Source of the DNA: Faecalibacterium prausnitzii
GTDB taxonomy: Bacteria; Bacillota; Clostridia; Oscillospirales; Ruminococcaceae
Reading direction: 5' to 3'
DNA length: 64,000 nt
Assembly: GCF_003324185.1 (NCBI RefSeq)
Contig: NZ_PXUP01000005.1
Location: 1 to 64,000, forward strand
Below are positions 24,934 to 32,897 of the stretch, piece after piece. How positions within the stretch are numbered: position 1 is the first letter of the stretch; each line of letters begins with the position of its first letter. The notes beneath the pieces were generated by a model, which saw nothing but the letters and a program-made list of their open reading frames with translations, had not been told where the DNA came from and did no database searches. The position numbers and the translations under genes were made by a program.

Positions 24934-25866
24934 TTATGCTGCATGGATAATGGTAAACCTGCGGCTGCTTACATTCTTGCTGTACCGATTGAAAATATCG
25001 GGCTGTTCTTTCTTCAAACGCTGGGAGTCTACCCGTTTACTTTCGGAGGATACCCACGATACCTTATAGCCCGGTGCTGTGCCATAAGCGGCATCCTGCA
25101 TTTGTAGCTTGACCTGCTGCTCAATAGCTGTTTTCTCCTGTTCCATCTGCTCGATTTGATCAGAAAGCTCCTGCCGCTTGTCCAACAGATTACGGATGGG
25201 ATTCAGATCGGCAGTTTTGTTTCTATCATCTGCAGAGTACAGCTGATTGATCTGCTGTGTATCCCCCTCGCTTCCGGTAGGTACAGGCGGAATTTCGGGC
25301 ATCACGTTGTATTTCCAGAAGTGCTCTTCCTTGGCAATGAGGTTGTTCAGAACTTCTTTGTCGGTTGTGATCTTGTGAATCACCAGCTCCTTCCCGAAAA
25401 TCAGAGCAGCAATGTACCAGCAGTCAAAACCGCTGACAGCCAGATAGTGATTGACCTGAGCCATGTAATGTGTAGGGATTTTGCCATCTGCCCACTTATC
25501 CGCAGAGAACGGTGAAACCGTTTTGCATTCCAGTCCTGCTTTCTGCCCGACAATCAAACGGTCAAAGTCCGCCAGAAGCAGTGGATGTTCCTCACTTTGG
25601 TAGATGGCATTTGCACGGCGTACCTTCAGACCGGTGGCCTCGGTGAAGCGCTGCGCCACATAATCCTCCAAATCACGGCCCTGCCGCATGGCTTCGTTGT
25701 CGATATTTTCAATGGTATCGCTGATTTTATCGTGGTACACCTGAAATGCCGAGCGGTAGGGATTCAGGCCAAGGATGGCACCGGCATCCGTGCCGGTAAT
25801 GCCGCACTTACGGTAACGGAGCCAATCTTCTTTGGACAGGTTCAAAGTTGAAATCAATCTTTTCAT
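24934..25866 (-). CDS. YqaJ-type viral recombinase nuclease
   Basis: The ATG at 25866 follows GAAAGGATG and gives 310 aa. The N-terminal WLRYRKCGITGTDAGAILGL, then GRDLEDYVAQRF, LLADFDRLI and GLECKTVS contain the exonuclease core residues (Glu, Asp, Glu-x-Lys) of the YqaJ / lambda-exonuclease family. A coiled coil follows at about 215-255. It would resect double-stranded DNA to make strands for the DUF1071 annealing protein. It overlaps the upstream 112-aa gene by 4 bases. Confidence 0.85.
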   Translation of the reverse strand: MKRLISTLNLSKEDWLRYRKCGITGTDAGAILGLNPYRSAFQVYHDKISDTIENIDNEAMRQGRDLEDYVAQRFTEATGLKVRRANAIYQSEEHPLLLADFDRLIVGQKAGLECKTVSPFSADKWADGKIPTHYMAQVNHYLAVSGFDCWYIAALIFGKELVIHKITTDKEVLNNLIAKEEHFWKYNVMPEIPPVPTGSEGDTQQINQLYSADDRNKTADLNPIRNLLDKRQELSDQIEQMEQEKTAIEQQVKLQMQDAAYGTAPGYKVSWVSSESKRVDSQRLKKEQPDIFNRYSKNVSSRRFTIIHAA

Positions 25867-26201
25867 GCACTTTGCATCCTTTCTCTCATAATTGATTCGG
25901 TAATGATGAAGTCGTATTCCACCAAGTCTTTCATGATCGTGGAAAAGTCGCTGGCCAATGAATGGCAAGAGCCAACCCACAGGTCATAAAGAAAATCCAG
26001 AATATTATTTTGCACCCTGAGATGGTTCCAGTAGCGCTCCTCCAGTCTGCCCTCGGATTCCAAAACAATAATGGCGGTGCTGATGGTACTTTTCATCGTG
26101 ATCTCATAAGCCATGGTAACGCTGATTTCAGAAGCACTCTTCTCAACGTTGTCAAAGAATTCCGTGAATTCCCTGAAAATGCGGTTATTTACATCATTCA
26201 T
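25863..26201 (-). CDS. Unknown 112-aa protein
   Basis: The start follows AAAGGAGC and the stop overlaps the start of the YqaJ-type gene, so translation is coupled. The protein is largely helical (IFREFTEFFDNVEKSASEIS, then LDFLYDLWVGSCHSLASDF). No family is recognised. Its position between DUF932 and the nuclease suggests a role in the same recombination or element-maintenance function. Confidence 0.6.
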   Translation of the reverse strand: MNDVNNRIFREFTEFFDNVEKSASEISVTMAYEITMKSTISTAIIVLESEGRLEERYWNHLRVQNNILDFLYDLWVGSCHSLASDFSTIMKDLVEYDFIITESIMRERMQSA

Positions 26202-26212
26202 GGCTTGCTCCT

Positions 26213-27148
26213 TTATGCTGCGGCCAGCACCATCTTGTAGGCTTTGTCGATCATGGGGTTGCCCTCTGCGGTGCGCAGGAACAGGTTCTCGTTGTAGTTT
26301 TTGGTCTTGCGGAGAGGGTCTGCGTGGGTAGCAAAATCAGAGACTGCGTTGATAAAGCGCCAACCGTTCTTGCCGACCCATTCCAGATCCGGTGCGTTGT
26401 AGTAGCGAGCCTTCAGCTCTTCCTGCAGGCGCAGATTATTCTTCCGCTGGCAATCGGACAGGTCCTCAGAAATCGGGAAAAATTCATTGATGAACTCCTG
26501 CACCTTGTGATCGGATAAATCGATGCGGGCCAGCTCTTCGCCACGGTTGCCGAGTTCAACCATATAGTTGCTGGCCAGCTGCAGGGTTTCACGGGCATCC
26601 TGCACGCGGAGCAGAACATTTTCGGTGTGGCGTGCAGTCCAGCTGCGCTTTGCGGTATTCAGCGCAAGGTTCAGAGTATTCTGGCAGACTACACGGATCG
26701 GAGTCATGGCTACTTTCACACCAGAACTTCCGTCATGACTGTTGAAGATCACAAGATATGGTACTACCTGATCTCCAGCGATAAGATATTTCCTCGGAAG
26801 CCTTGCCAGCATCCAGACCTTCTTGCCGCCCTGCAAAGAACCGGCAGTTTCGTAAGTAACACCTTCACCCAGCAAGTCATCGGTGAACTGAAATGCTTCT
26901 TCGTTCTGCACAATGCGGTAGCGGTCGGATACCACACCCAGAACAGCATCATCGGTGCTGCGGACATTTGCGCGATAGCCGGGGATCATAGCACCCGTGC
27001 CGGAATAGATATTACGGCTTTCCACCTGCCAATCCAGACCGGCCAGTTCCAAGGCTTCACGGCTTGCAGGGGCATCCATAATGATACGGCCAAGGCCGTG
27101 CCAAGGGGTCTCACGGACAGAGAACATCGTTTCAACATTTGCGGGCAT
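26213..27148 (-). CDS. DUF932 plasmid/phage-type protein
   Basis: This 311-aa protein matches DUF932: ETPWHGLGRIIMDAPASREA near residue 12, then DRYRIVQNEEAFQFTDDLLG near 95, and TPIRVVCQNTLNLALNTAKR near 165. Such proteins are widespread on plasmids, conjugative elements and large phages. Function is not established. It starts the run DUF932 - 112-aa gene - YqaJ. Confidence 0.85.
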   Translation of the reverse strand: MPANVETMFSVRETPWHGLGRIIMDAPASREALELAGLDWQVESRNIYSGTGAMIPGYRANVRSTDDAVLGVVSDRYRIVQNEEAFQFTDDLLGEGVTYETAGSLQGGKKVWMLARLPRKYLIAGDQVVPYLVIFNSHDGSSGVKVAMTPIRVVCQNTLNLALNTAKRSWTARHTENVLLRVQDARETLQLASNYMVELGNRGEELARIDLSDHKVQEFINEFFPISEDLSDCQRKNNLRLQEELKARYYNAPDLEWVGKNGWRFINAVSDFATHADPLRKTKNYNENLFLRTAEGNPMIDKAYKMVLAAA

Positions 27149-27177
27149 AGTAAAATCTCCTTTTCAATGTATTTTGT

Positions 27178-27270
27178 TCAATCGTTGTTTTCCATTTCTT
27201 CAGCGATGCGGACGAGGACTTCCACCAGGACGGTGCCAACCTCTTTGACGATTTCGGACCAAAAGTTCAT
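27178..27270 (-). CDS. 30-aa micro-protein
   Basis: GAAAGGAGA precedes the ATG at 27270 at ideal spacing. The product starts MNFWSEIVKEVGTVLVEVLV and ends in an acidic tail, an amphipathic helix. It lies just upstream of DUF932 in the same direction. Short but well supported by its ribosome site; no family is recognised. Confidence 0.5.
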   Translation of the reverse strand: MNFWSEIVKEVGTVLVEVLVRIAEEMENND

Positions 27271-27300
27271 AATGCTTTCTCCTTTCTGCGCAGCTGCGCT

Positions 27301-27345
27301 TTAAAATACGATGGTAATAATGATAGTGATGGTACGGAATAACAA
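27301..27345 (-). CDS. Possible 14-aa hydrophobic leader peptide
   Basis: GGAGGTGA precedes a TTG start and a 14-codon frame, MLFRTITIIITIVF. The strong ribosome site has no other start to serve. It may be a leader peptide for the DUF932 unit. Low confidence because of the length and the TTG start. Confidence 0.3.
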   Translation of the reverse strand: MLFRTITIIITIVF

Positions 27346-27363
27346 AATGCTCACCTCCAGACA

Positions 27364-27398
27364 TAAAAAAGCCCCTGAGTCTTTCGACTCAGAGGCTT
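27364..27398 (-). terminator. Terminator of the Nudix/helicase unit
   Basis: GACTCAG and CTGAGTC arms with a TTTC loop are flanked by GCC/GGC pairs, followed on the minus strand by TTTTTT. It separates the defence unit from the leftward recombination block. Confidence 0.85.
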
Positions 27399-27472
27399 TG
27401 AATCATGATTATTATATCTGGGTGAAAAATGGAAATTTGAGAAAGCTAAAGAGAGGGATTTATCATAAAAAA

Positions 27473-27871
27473 TTATAATGCCGGACGAATTTGCGCTAAA
27501 AGGAGTTGGTCCGCCGGAAGCCACGGAACAGAATCAAGCTCCTTTTTAGTCAGCCAGCGTGCAGCCTCGGCTTCTTTCAGCACCAGTTTGCCGGAGACTA
27601 CCTCACACCAGAAACAGTCCATGGAAAGATGAAAGGTCGGATAATCGTATTCAATGGTGTCGATGAGGTTGCCTACCGCGATCTCGGTATCCAGTTCTTC
27701 CCGGATCTCTCGTTTCAGTGCCTGCTGCGGGGTTTCACCCGGCTCGATTTTGCCGCCCGGAAATTCCCATCCGCCCTTATACTCACCGTAGCCGCGGGCG
27801 GTGGCATAAATTTTATGTTTCGTCTGAATATCGTCGCAGATCACAGCTGCAACAACGCGAACAACCTTCAT
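27473..27871 (-). CDS. Nudix hydrolase (MutT-like)
   Basis: This 132-aa protein has a complete Nudix box, GGKIEPGETPQQALKREI followed by REEL, near residues 39-60, and EFPGG just before. MutT-type enzymes cleave nucleoside triphosphates such as 8-oxo-dGTP to monophosphates. It follows the large helicase-nuclease gene by 12 bp in one operon. That pairing is one I recall in many bacteria, so the enzyme may act on a nucleotide tied to the helicase's role rather than in general housekeeping. The substrate cannot be read from sequence. Confidence 0.85.
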   Translation of the reverse strand: MKVVRVVAAVICDDIQTKHKIYATARGYGEYKGGWEFPGGKIEPGETPQQALKREIREELDTEIAVGNLIDTIEYDYPTFHLSMDCFWCEVVSGKLVLKEAEAARWLTKKELDSVPWLPADQLLLAQIRPAL

Positions 27872-27883
27872 GATATTCTCCTT

Positions 27884-30800
27884 TTAACCGACCACCAGCT
27901 TGTTGGTCTTTTTGAGGAACTTTGCAGGGATCGGGCGGTCCAGCTTCCATGTGATGTTCATGGGGCGGGAGCCCTCGTGCTTCACATAGTTCACCGTGCC
28001 CAGATAGGTATACGCTCCTGCCCCGCCAAAACGGGCATCTGCCTTGAACTCACGCACGAATAACAGCACGCGGCTTCCTTTTTCCCGGTGATGGATGTAG
28101 CGCTGCCCGGTGGCAGAGTTTTCGGCGGTGGTGCTCTGACTCTGCCAGTGGAACAGGCTTTCGTTAATGGAATAATCCTTGTACATGGTGCTGGGAGAGT
28201 AATCTTTGTCCGCTTTGTTCAGGGTCACAAAGAATACGTCCAGCTGCTTTTCCGGCAGCCACTTCACGCCTTCACGGACAGTAGCAGGCTTCAAAAAGTC
28301 CAGCGCTACTAGCAGCTGGTCGCGGGTATAGGTGCAGTGCAGGTCCAGCGGACAATCAAAGCCCACACCCACCGGCTCGTCGATAAAATCAATGCGGTCA
28401 TATTGATACTGCAAAAGTGCCTGCAGTTCCCCCAGCAAAACGGGACTATCCGAGAGAGCATACAGGTTATCGAGAACTTCTTCATCCTCCCAGCTTTCTG
28501 CAGTTTTGCCCCAGAGAGTCACATAGAACATTTGCAGCATCCGCTTCTCTACTGGCGATAGAGCCGCAAAGCCGGTGTTATCCAATTTTGGCAGAAGCCC
28601 CAGCAAAAAACGAATCCACCTGCGGGAATCCGCGACTGCAAAGCGTGCAAGGGCTTTGGTCATAGTTTCTTCCAAAGATTCTGCAAAATCGGATGCCGCC
28701 CCTGCACGGACGCACAGCCTGCTGAAGCAGATCTTTTTGCTGTAAATCGCACGCGGGTCAAGATGATAGTAGTCGAGGAAGTTCCCCAGTGTCAGGGGCA
28801 AACCGGTATCCTCGGTGAAGGCAGCCGCCCGCGCCACAAGCCCGGAGGTGCGGTCATAGGAGGCACTGATATTATCTAGAACATACTTTGCGGCAATTTT
28901 CTCCAGCTGAATGTAGCAGCCCTTAGGCGCAGAGACAAAGCCCTCTTTGAGCTCCCGACTGACGCTGCGGGTGGTATTTGAGAGCAGTGCTGCGAATTTC
29001 TCCTCAAAATTATACTTTTTATTGGCCTGCCCGATGAAATCCAGAACGGTCAGGCAATCTTTGTTTTCTGCCAGACGTAAGCCGCGCCCCAGCTGCTGCA
29101 AAAACACAGTCAGCGACTCGGTAGGACGCAGCAACAGCACTGTGTTCACCTCGGGGATATCCACGCCCTCGTTGTAAATGTCCACAACAAAGAGGAATCG
29201 GAGCTCCCCGGAAACCAGCCGCTGCTTGGCGGCGTTGCGCTCCTCGTCGGGAGAATCGCCGGTCAGCGCCATAGATGAAATGCCGTGGGTATTAAAGTAG
29301 CGCGCCATAAATTGGGCATGAGCGATGGAAACGCAGAAGCCCAGACCCTTCACCTCGTCGATATCGGTGACATATTTCAGGATGGAGTTCACCACAAGGT
29401 CAGCGCGGCGCTCCGCCACCATGCCGCTGAGGGTGTACAGGTTGGACAACTCGTTTTTGTCGTAGCCGCCGGTACGCCATTTCAGGCTGCTCAGATCTGC
29501 GGTGTCGGTGACGCCGAAATATTGGAAGGGACAAAGTAGTTTCCGGTCAATGGCCTCCGGCAGACGGATCTCGGCGGCAATGCGCCCGCCGAAATAGTCC
29601 AGAACGCTTTTGCCGTCCATACGTTCCGGGGTGGCGGTCAGTCCAAGCAGGATCTTCGGCTGGTAATATTCCAACAGCTTCTGATAAGTGGGTGCAGCTG
29701 CATGATGGAACTCGTCCACAACGATGTAATCGTAAAAATCTGCTGCCGTTTTGGCGGCAAGCTCCTGAGAATTGAAGGTCTGGATGGAAACAAACAGATG
29801 GTCGATGCTGTCGGCTCTGTGACTGCCCACATATAGTTCACCGAAATTGGCATCCTTCAGCACCGCCCGGAAGGTGTACAGGCTCTGCTTCAGGATCTCC
29901 TCCCGGTGGGCCACAAACAGCAGACGGCAGGGCTGCCCCGGATGCTGTTTGCAGAAGCGCTTGTAATCCAGTGCAGAGATCACAGTTTTGCCGGTGCCGG
30001 TGGCGGCCACCACCAAGTTGCGGTTGTACCCCCGAACGGTGCGCTCGGCATCCAGCCGGTCCAGAATTTCCTGCTGGTAGGAATAGGGCAGAATATCCAG
30101 TGTATAGATCCCGCTGTGGTCGGTTTCGCTGTATTTTTCGGCTTTCAGGGCGCGGGTCAGCCGTTCCCGCTGTCCTTCATCGTAATATTCAAACTCGCTG
30201 GAATTCCAGTAGCTTTCAAAAGTGGCTGCGATCTTTTCAATGGTCTCCGGCAGGTCCTTTCGGGTCACCTTGACATTCCATTCCAGGCCGCTGGAAATTG
30301 CCGCATTAGACAGGTTGGAGGAACCAACATACGCTGTGGTAAAGCCGGTGTCCCGGTAAAATACATAGGTCTTTGCGTGGAGCCGGGTACGCTTGGTGTC
30401 GTAGCTGACCTTGATCTTTGTGTTGGGCAGCGCGCGCAGCTCCTCGATGGCTTTCACGTCTGTAGCGCCCATATAAGAGGTGGTGATGATGCGCAACTCA
30501 CCGCCGCTTTGCGCAAACTGCCGCAGCTCGTCCATGATGAGGCGTAAGCCGCTCCACTTGATAAAGGAGACCAGCATATCAATACGGTCGGCGGAAACGA
30601 TCTCCTTTTTCAGCTCCGTGTACATCTGCGGCTCATGGATAGCACCGGTGAACAGGGAGCTTTGTGCAATGGAGGTCTCCGGGCGGTCAAGGTCTTTTGC
30701 GCTTTTTCCTGTAGCAAGGCGCGGGTCATTCTGCTGCAAAAGCGCAAGAAGCTGCTCTGCCCGCTGGTCAACACCGAGCGCGGCAAAGTCAGCTTCCTCT

Positions 30801-31042
30801 GTAGTAGTCTGGATGGTATTTATGATCTGGTTTGCCAGCTGGATCTGCGCCTCGATGCCGCCGCCGTTATCCTGCACATTCTCAAGACCCTTCTGTACCA
30901 CGTCGGTCAGATACTGCGCCAGTACCTTGGCAGCCTCTGCTGTGTCGATGGGCGCAGTGGACTTGCGGGCTTCCGGGATCTCTGCAAGCTCGCGGTTCAG
31001 TGCGTTATTGATGACCTGTTCGTACAGACCGGGGTAGAGCAT
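27884..31042 (-). CDS. PLD-nuclease / superfamily 2 helicase / DUF3427 protein
   Basis: This 1052-aa protein has three parts. A phospholipase-D-like nuclease domain lies at about 150-310 with RLHAKTYVF and YVGSSNLS (the H-x-K and downstream Asn). An SF2 helicase follows, with VVAATGTGKT, VVDEFHHAA (DEFH box), LGLTATPER and QQLGRGLR. The C-terminal ~350 residues match DUF3427. Such proteins are linked to restriction-like defence against foreign DNA. It forms a two-gene operon with the Nudix gene and is divergent from the BREX operon. Confidence 0.85.
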   Translation of the reverse strand: MLYPGLYEQVINNALNRELAEIPEARKSTAPIDTAEAAKVLAQYLTDVVQKGLENVQDNGGGIEAQIQLANQIINTIQTTTEEADFAALGVDQRAEQLLALLQQNDPRLATGKSAKDLDRPETSIAQSSLFTGAIHEPQMYTELKKEIVSADRIDMLVSFIKWSGLRLIMDELRQFAQSGGELRIITTSYMGATDVKAIEELRALPNTKIKVSYDTKRTRLHAKTYVFYRDTGFTTAYVGSSNLSNAAISSGLEWNVKVTRKDLPETIEKIAATFESYWNSSEFEYYDEGQRERLTRALKAEKYSETDHSGIYTLDILPYSYQQEILDRLDAERTVRGYNRNLVVAATGTGKTVISALDYKRFCKQHPGQPCRLLFVAHREEILKQSLYTFRAVLKDANFGELYVGSHRADSIDHLFVSIQTFNSQELAAKTAADFYDYIVVDEFHHAAAPTYQKLLEYYQPKILLGLTATPERMDGKSVLDYFGGRIAAEIRLPEAIDRKLLCPFQYFGVTDTADLSSLKWRTGGYDKNELSNLYTLSGMVAERRADLVVNSILKYVTDIDEVKGLGFCVSIAHAQFMARYFNTHGISSMALTGDSPDEERNAAKQRLVSGELRFLFVVDIYNEGVDIPEVNTVLLLRPTESLTVFLQQLGRGLRLAENKDCLTVLDFIGQANKKYNFEEKFAALLSNTTRSVSRELKEGFVSAPKGCYIQLEKIAAKYVLDNISASYDRTSGLVARAAAFTEDTGLPLTLGNFLDYYHLDPRAIYSKKICFSRLCVRAGAASDFAESLEETMTKALARFAVADSRRWIRFLLGLLPKLDNTGFAALSPVEKRMLQMFYVTLWGKTAESWEDEEVLDNLYALSDSPVLLGELQALLQYQYDRIDFIDEPVGVGFDCPLDLHCTYTRDQLLVALDFLKPATVREGVKWLPEKQLDVFFVTLNKADKDYSPSTMYKDYSINESLFHWQSQSTTAENSATGQRYIHHREKGSRVLLFVREFKADARFGGAGAYTYLGTVNYVKHEGSRPMNITWKLDRPIPAKFLKKTNKLVVG

Positions 31043-31069
31043 AGATGCACTTCCTTACCGTTTTCTTTT

Positions 31070-31098
31070 ATTATAGCGCCCGTTAGAAGAATATTCAA
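31070..31098 (-). promoter_or_regulatory. Promoter of the helicase/Nudix unit
   Basis: On the minus strand TTGAAT (31093-31098), a 17-bp spacer and TATAAT (31070-31075) lie 28 bases before the start codon. Confidence 0.75.
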
Positions 31099-31148
31099 TG
31101 ATCGAGGGTATGAGATATGCTTTGCGATTCTCTACCACTTAGATCAGG

Positions 31149-31355
31149 GTGACGACTCGCATGATGTCAGCCTTGCGCAGTTTGCCACAACAATGCATCC
31201 TTTCAGTCGGTATTCAGCCAATTTTAGCTCTAGTTAAACATGAACGTTATCGGGAAGAAAACAACAGCATTTATATTTCGAACAATAGGAGCGGAACCTT
31301 GAAAAGAGACTCCACGCTTATTGTTGAACGAGTGGGAAAGGTGTATTTGACATAA
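31149..31355 (+). other. Short open frame, possible gene remnant
   Basis: A 68-codon frame from GTG to TAA ends NRSGTLKRDSTLIVERVGKV. The start has no ribosome site and the first half looks random, while the second half reads like a real protein end. It may be the tail of a lost gene between the two divergent defence operons. No other feature was seen between the divergent promoters. Confidence 0.2.
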
Positions 31356-31387
31356 AAAACCATTCCGAGATTTGTAAGACCTTTGCA

Positions 31388-31416
31388 TTGATTTCGTTCG
31401 TTTGTTGGAGTAAAAT
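31388..31416 (+). promoter_or_regulatory. Probable promoter of the BREX operon
   Basis: TTGATT (31388-31393), a 17-bp spacer and TAAAAT (31411-31416) lie 58 bases before the first gene of the operon. This is the best match in the gap. A regulator site could not be identified. Confidence 0.5.
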
Positions 31417-31473
31417 AAAAATGGTTTGTTATAGACCGCCACCATCCGTGAATGAACGATGTTGAGGGTTACT

Positions 31474-31701
31474 ATGGAATACGTATCAATTAAACAAATC
31501 TCTGAAAAATGGGGCATTTGTGCAAGACGAGTGCAGACCTTGTGTACAGAAGGCCGCATCGAAGGAGCACAGCGTGTTGGGCACCAGTGGATCATTCCTG
31601 CAGATGCTCCAAAACCAAAAGATGCTAGAGTAAAGAGCGGAAAATACATTAAATCGAAGAATGAAAATGGAGAAGATATAGATGAACAGAAAACCATATA
31701 G
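31474..31701 (+). CDS. BREX-associated HTH protein
   Basis: The ATG at 31474 follows GAGGG and gives 75 aa; an earlier in-frame start lacks a ribosome site. The protein is a MerR/excisionase-type HTH (YVSIKQISEKWGICARRVQT, then RIEGAQRVGHQWIIP) with a Lys-rich acidic tail. It overlaps brxA by 20 bases and opens the operon. Small HTH genes of this kind often head Clostridia BREX loci; it probably regulates the operon, though it differs from the larger BrxR. Confidence 0.75.
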   Translation: MEYVSIKQISEKWGICARRVQTLCTEGRIEGAQRVGHQWIIPADAPKPKDARVKSGKYIKSKNENGEDIDEQKTI

Positions 31702-32287
31702 TGCAGGAGCCGTGAAATTTTCATTCTGGTTTATTGAGTTTCGGAAAACGGTCCAGTTGCTGGCAGAGGGCAAGAGCTTTTCGGAAATAAAACTGCTAAA
31801 CGAGCAAGAGAATATTTACAGCGCATCCACAAAGGCACGGGCACAGATGATCTACTCTACCGTTACGGCGCGCATAAAGATGCTGCACCCCAGCTTTTAC
31901 CCGGTTTTCCTGAGCAGCGATATTGCAACGCAGAAGATGTTTGCGCTGGTAGCAGCACTTGCACACGATACGCTTTTCTTTGACTTTGTGTACGAAGTTG
32001 TGCGGGAAAAGATGATCCTTGGAGTGGACGAACTGACTGATGCGGACATTCGGGTGTTCTTCAAGGACAAGCAGGCGCAAAGCGAGAAAGTAGCAGCCTT
32101 TCAGGACTACACGCTGCATCGGCTGGGAGCGGCATACAAAACGCAGCTCTACGAGGCAGGAATGCTGGACGGAAACAAGGGCAGCTCACGCAAGATCCTG
32201 CGCCCGATTTTGGACATTGCGCTGGAACGCTGGCTGCAAGACAATGGATATGCCATTATGGTCAATGCGCTTACGGGGGTAAGATAA
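31682..32287 (+). CDS. brxA: BrxA, BREX system inner membrane-independent DUF1819 protein
   Basis: This 201-aa protein fits the BrxA (DUF1819) family in length and in features such as YSAGAVKFSFWFIEFRKTVQ at the start and SSRKILRPILDIALERWL at the end. BrxA is a small all-helical DNA-binding protein of type 1 BREX; its exact step is unsettled. It starts behind GGAGAAG inside the HTH gene and is followed by brxB after one base. The gene order that follows confirms the assignment. Confidence 0.9.
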   Translation: MNRKPYSAGAVKFSFWFIEFRKTVQLLAEGKSFSEIKLLNEQENIYSASTKARAQMIYSTVTARIKMLHPSFYPVFLSSDIATQKMFALVAALAHDTLFFDFVYEVVREKMILGVDELTDADIRVFFKDKQAQSEKVAAFQDYTLHRLGAAYKTQLYEAGMLDGNKGSSRKILRPILDIALERWLQDNGYAIMVNALTGVR

Positions 32288-32288
32288 G

Positions 32289-32879
32289 ATGGAAACTGTG
32301 AATGGATGCCTGAGCGACCGGCTGGATGAGATGGAAGCGGCAATCCGGAAAACGTCCTTCCGCAAGGGAACCGGCAGAGCCAACGAGGTGAACTACTGGG
32401 TTTTCGACTATCCACCAGAAAAAGAGCTGGAAGTTCGTGCTCGAATCGAGTATATGAAAGGCAAAAATGCCCGTGGCGATGATGACTTTGATCTGGTGGT
32501 ATTTGATCTCTACGATGTCATCATTGATTTTCTGGAGAAGAAGCGCTTTTTGGAAAAGTGTTATGACTTTGAAAAGAAAAACGGGATGGAGCGGATCACC
32601 AAAGCGGTTACCAACGCCATGAAGATCAATGACAACGACAGCCTCATCGTGCAGTATATCAAGGAACATACGCCGGAGAACGCCATCGTGTTTTTGACGG
32701 GTATCGGAAAGTGCTATCCGATTTTGCGGTCCCATAAGGTTCTGAACAACCTGCATCAGGCATTTGTCCGCTGCCCGGTCGTAATGTTCTTTCCGGGCAC
32801 CTACAACGAACAGGAACTGATTTTGTTCAACGAGATCAAGGACGATAACTATTACCGGGCATTCCGGCTGGTGAAATAA
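32289..32879 (+). CDS. brxB: BrxB, DUF1788 protein
   Basis: This 196-aa protein matches the DUF1788 family: LDEMEAAIRKTSFRKGTGRA near the start, NYWVFDYPPEKE near 35, and VVMFFPGTYNEQELILFNEI near the end. BrxB is an essential core BREX protein of unknown biochemical role, thought to help assemble the complex. It sits between brxA and brxC with a gap of 18 bp to brxC. Confidence 0.9.
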   Translation: METVNGCLSDRLDEMEAAIRKTSFRKGTGRANEVNYWVFDYPPEKELEVRARIEYMKGKNARGDDDFDLVVFDLYDVIIDFLEKKRFLEKCYDFEKKNGMERITKAVTNAMKINDNDSLIVQYIKEHTPENAIVFLTGIGKCYPILRSHKVLNNLHQAFVRCPVVMFFPGTYNEQELILFNEIKDDNYYRAFRLVK

Positions 32880-32897
32880 AGGGAGGATACAGTAGCT

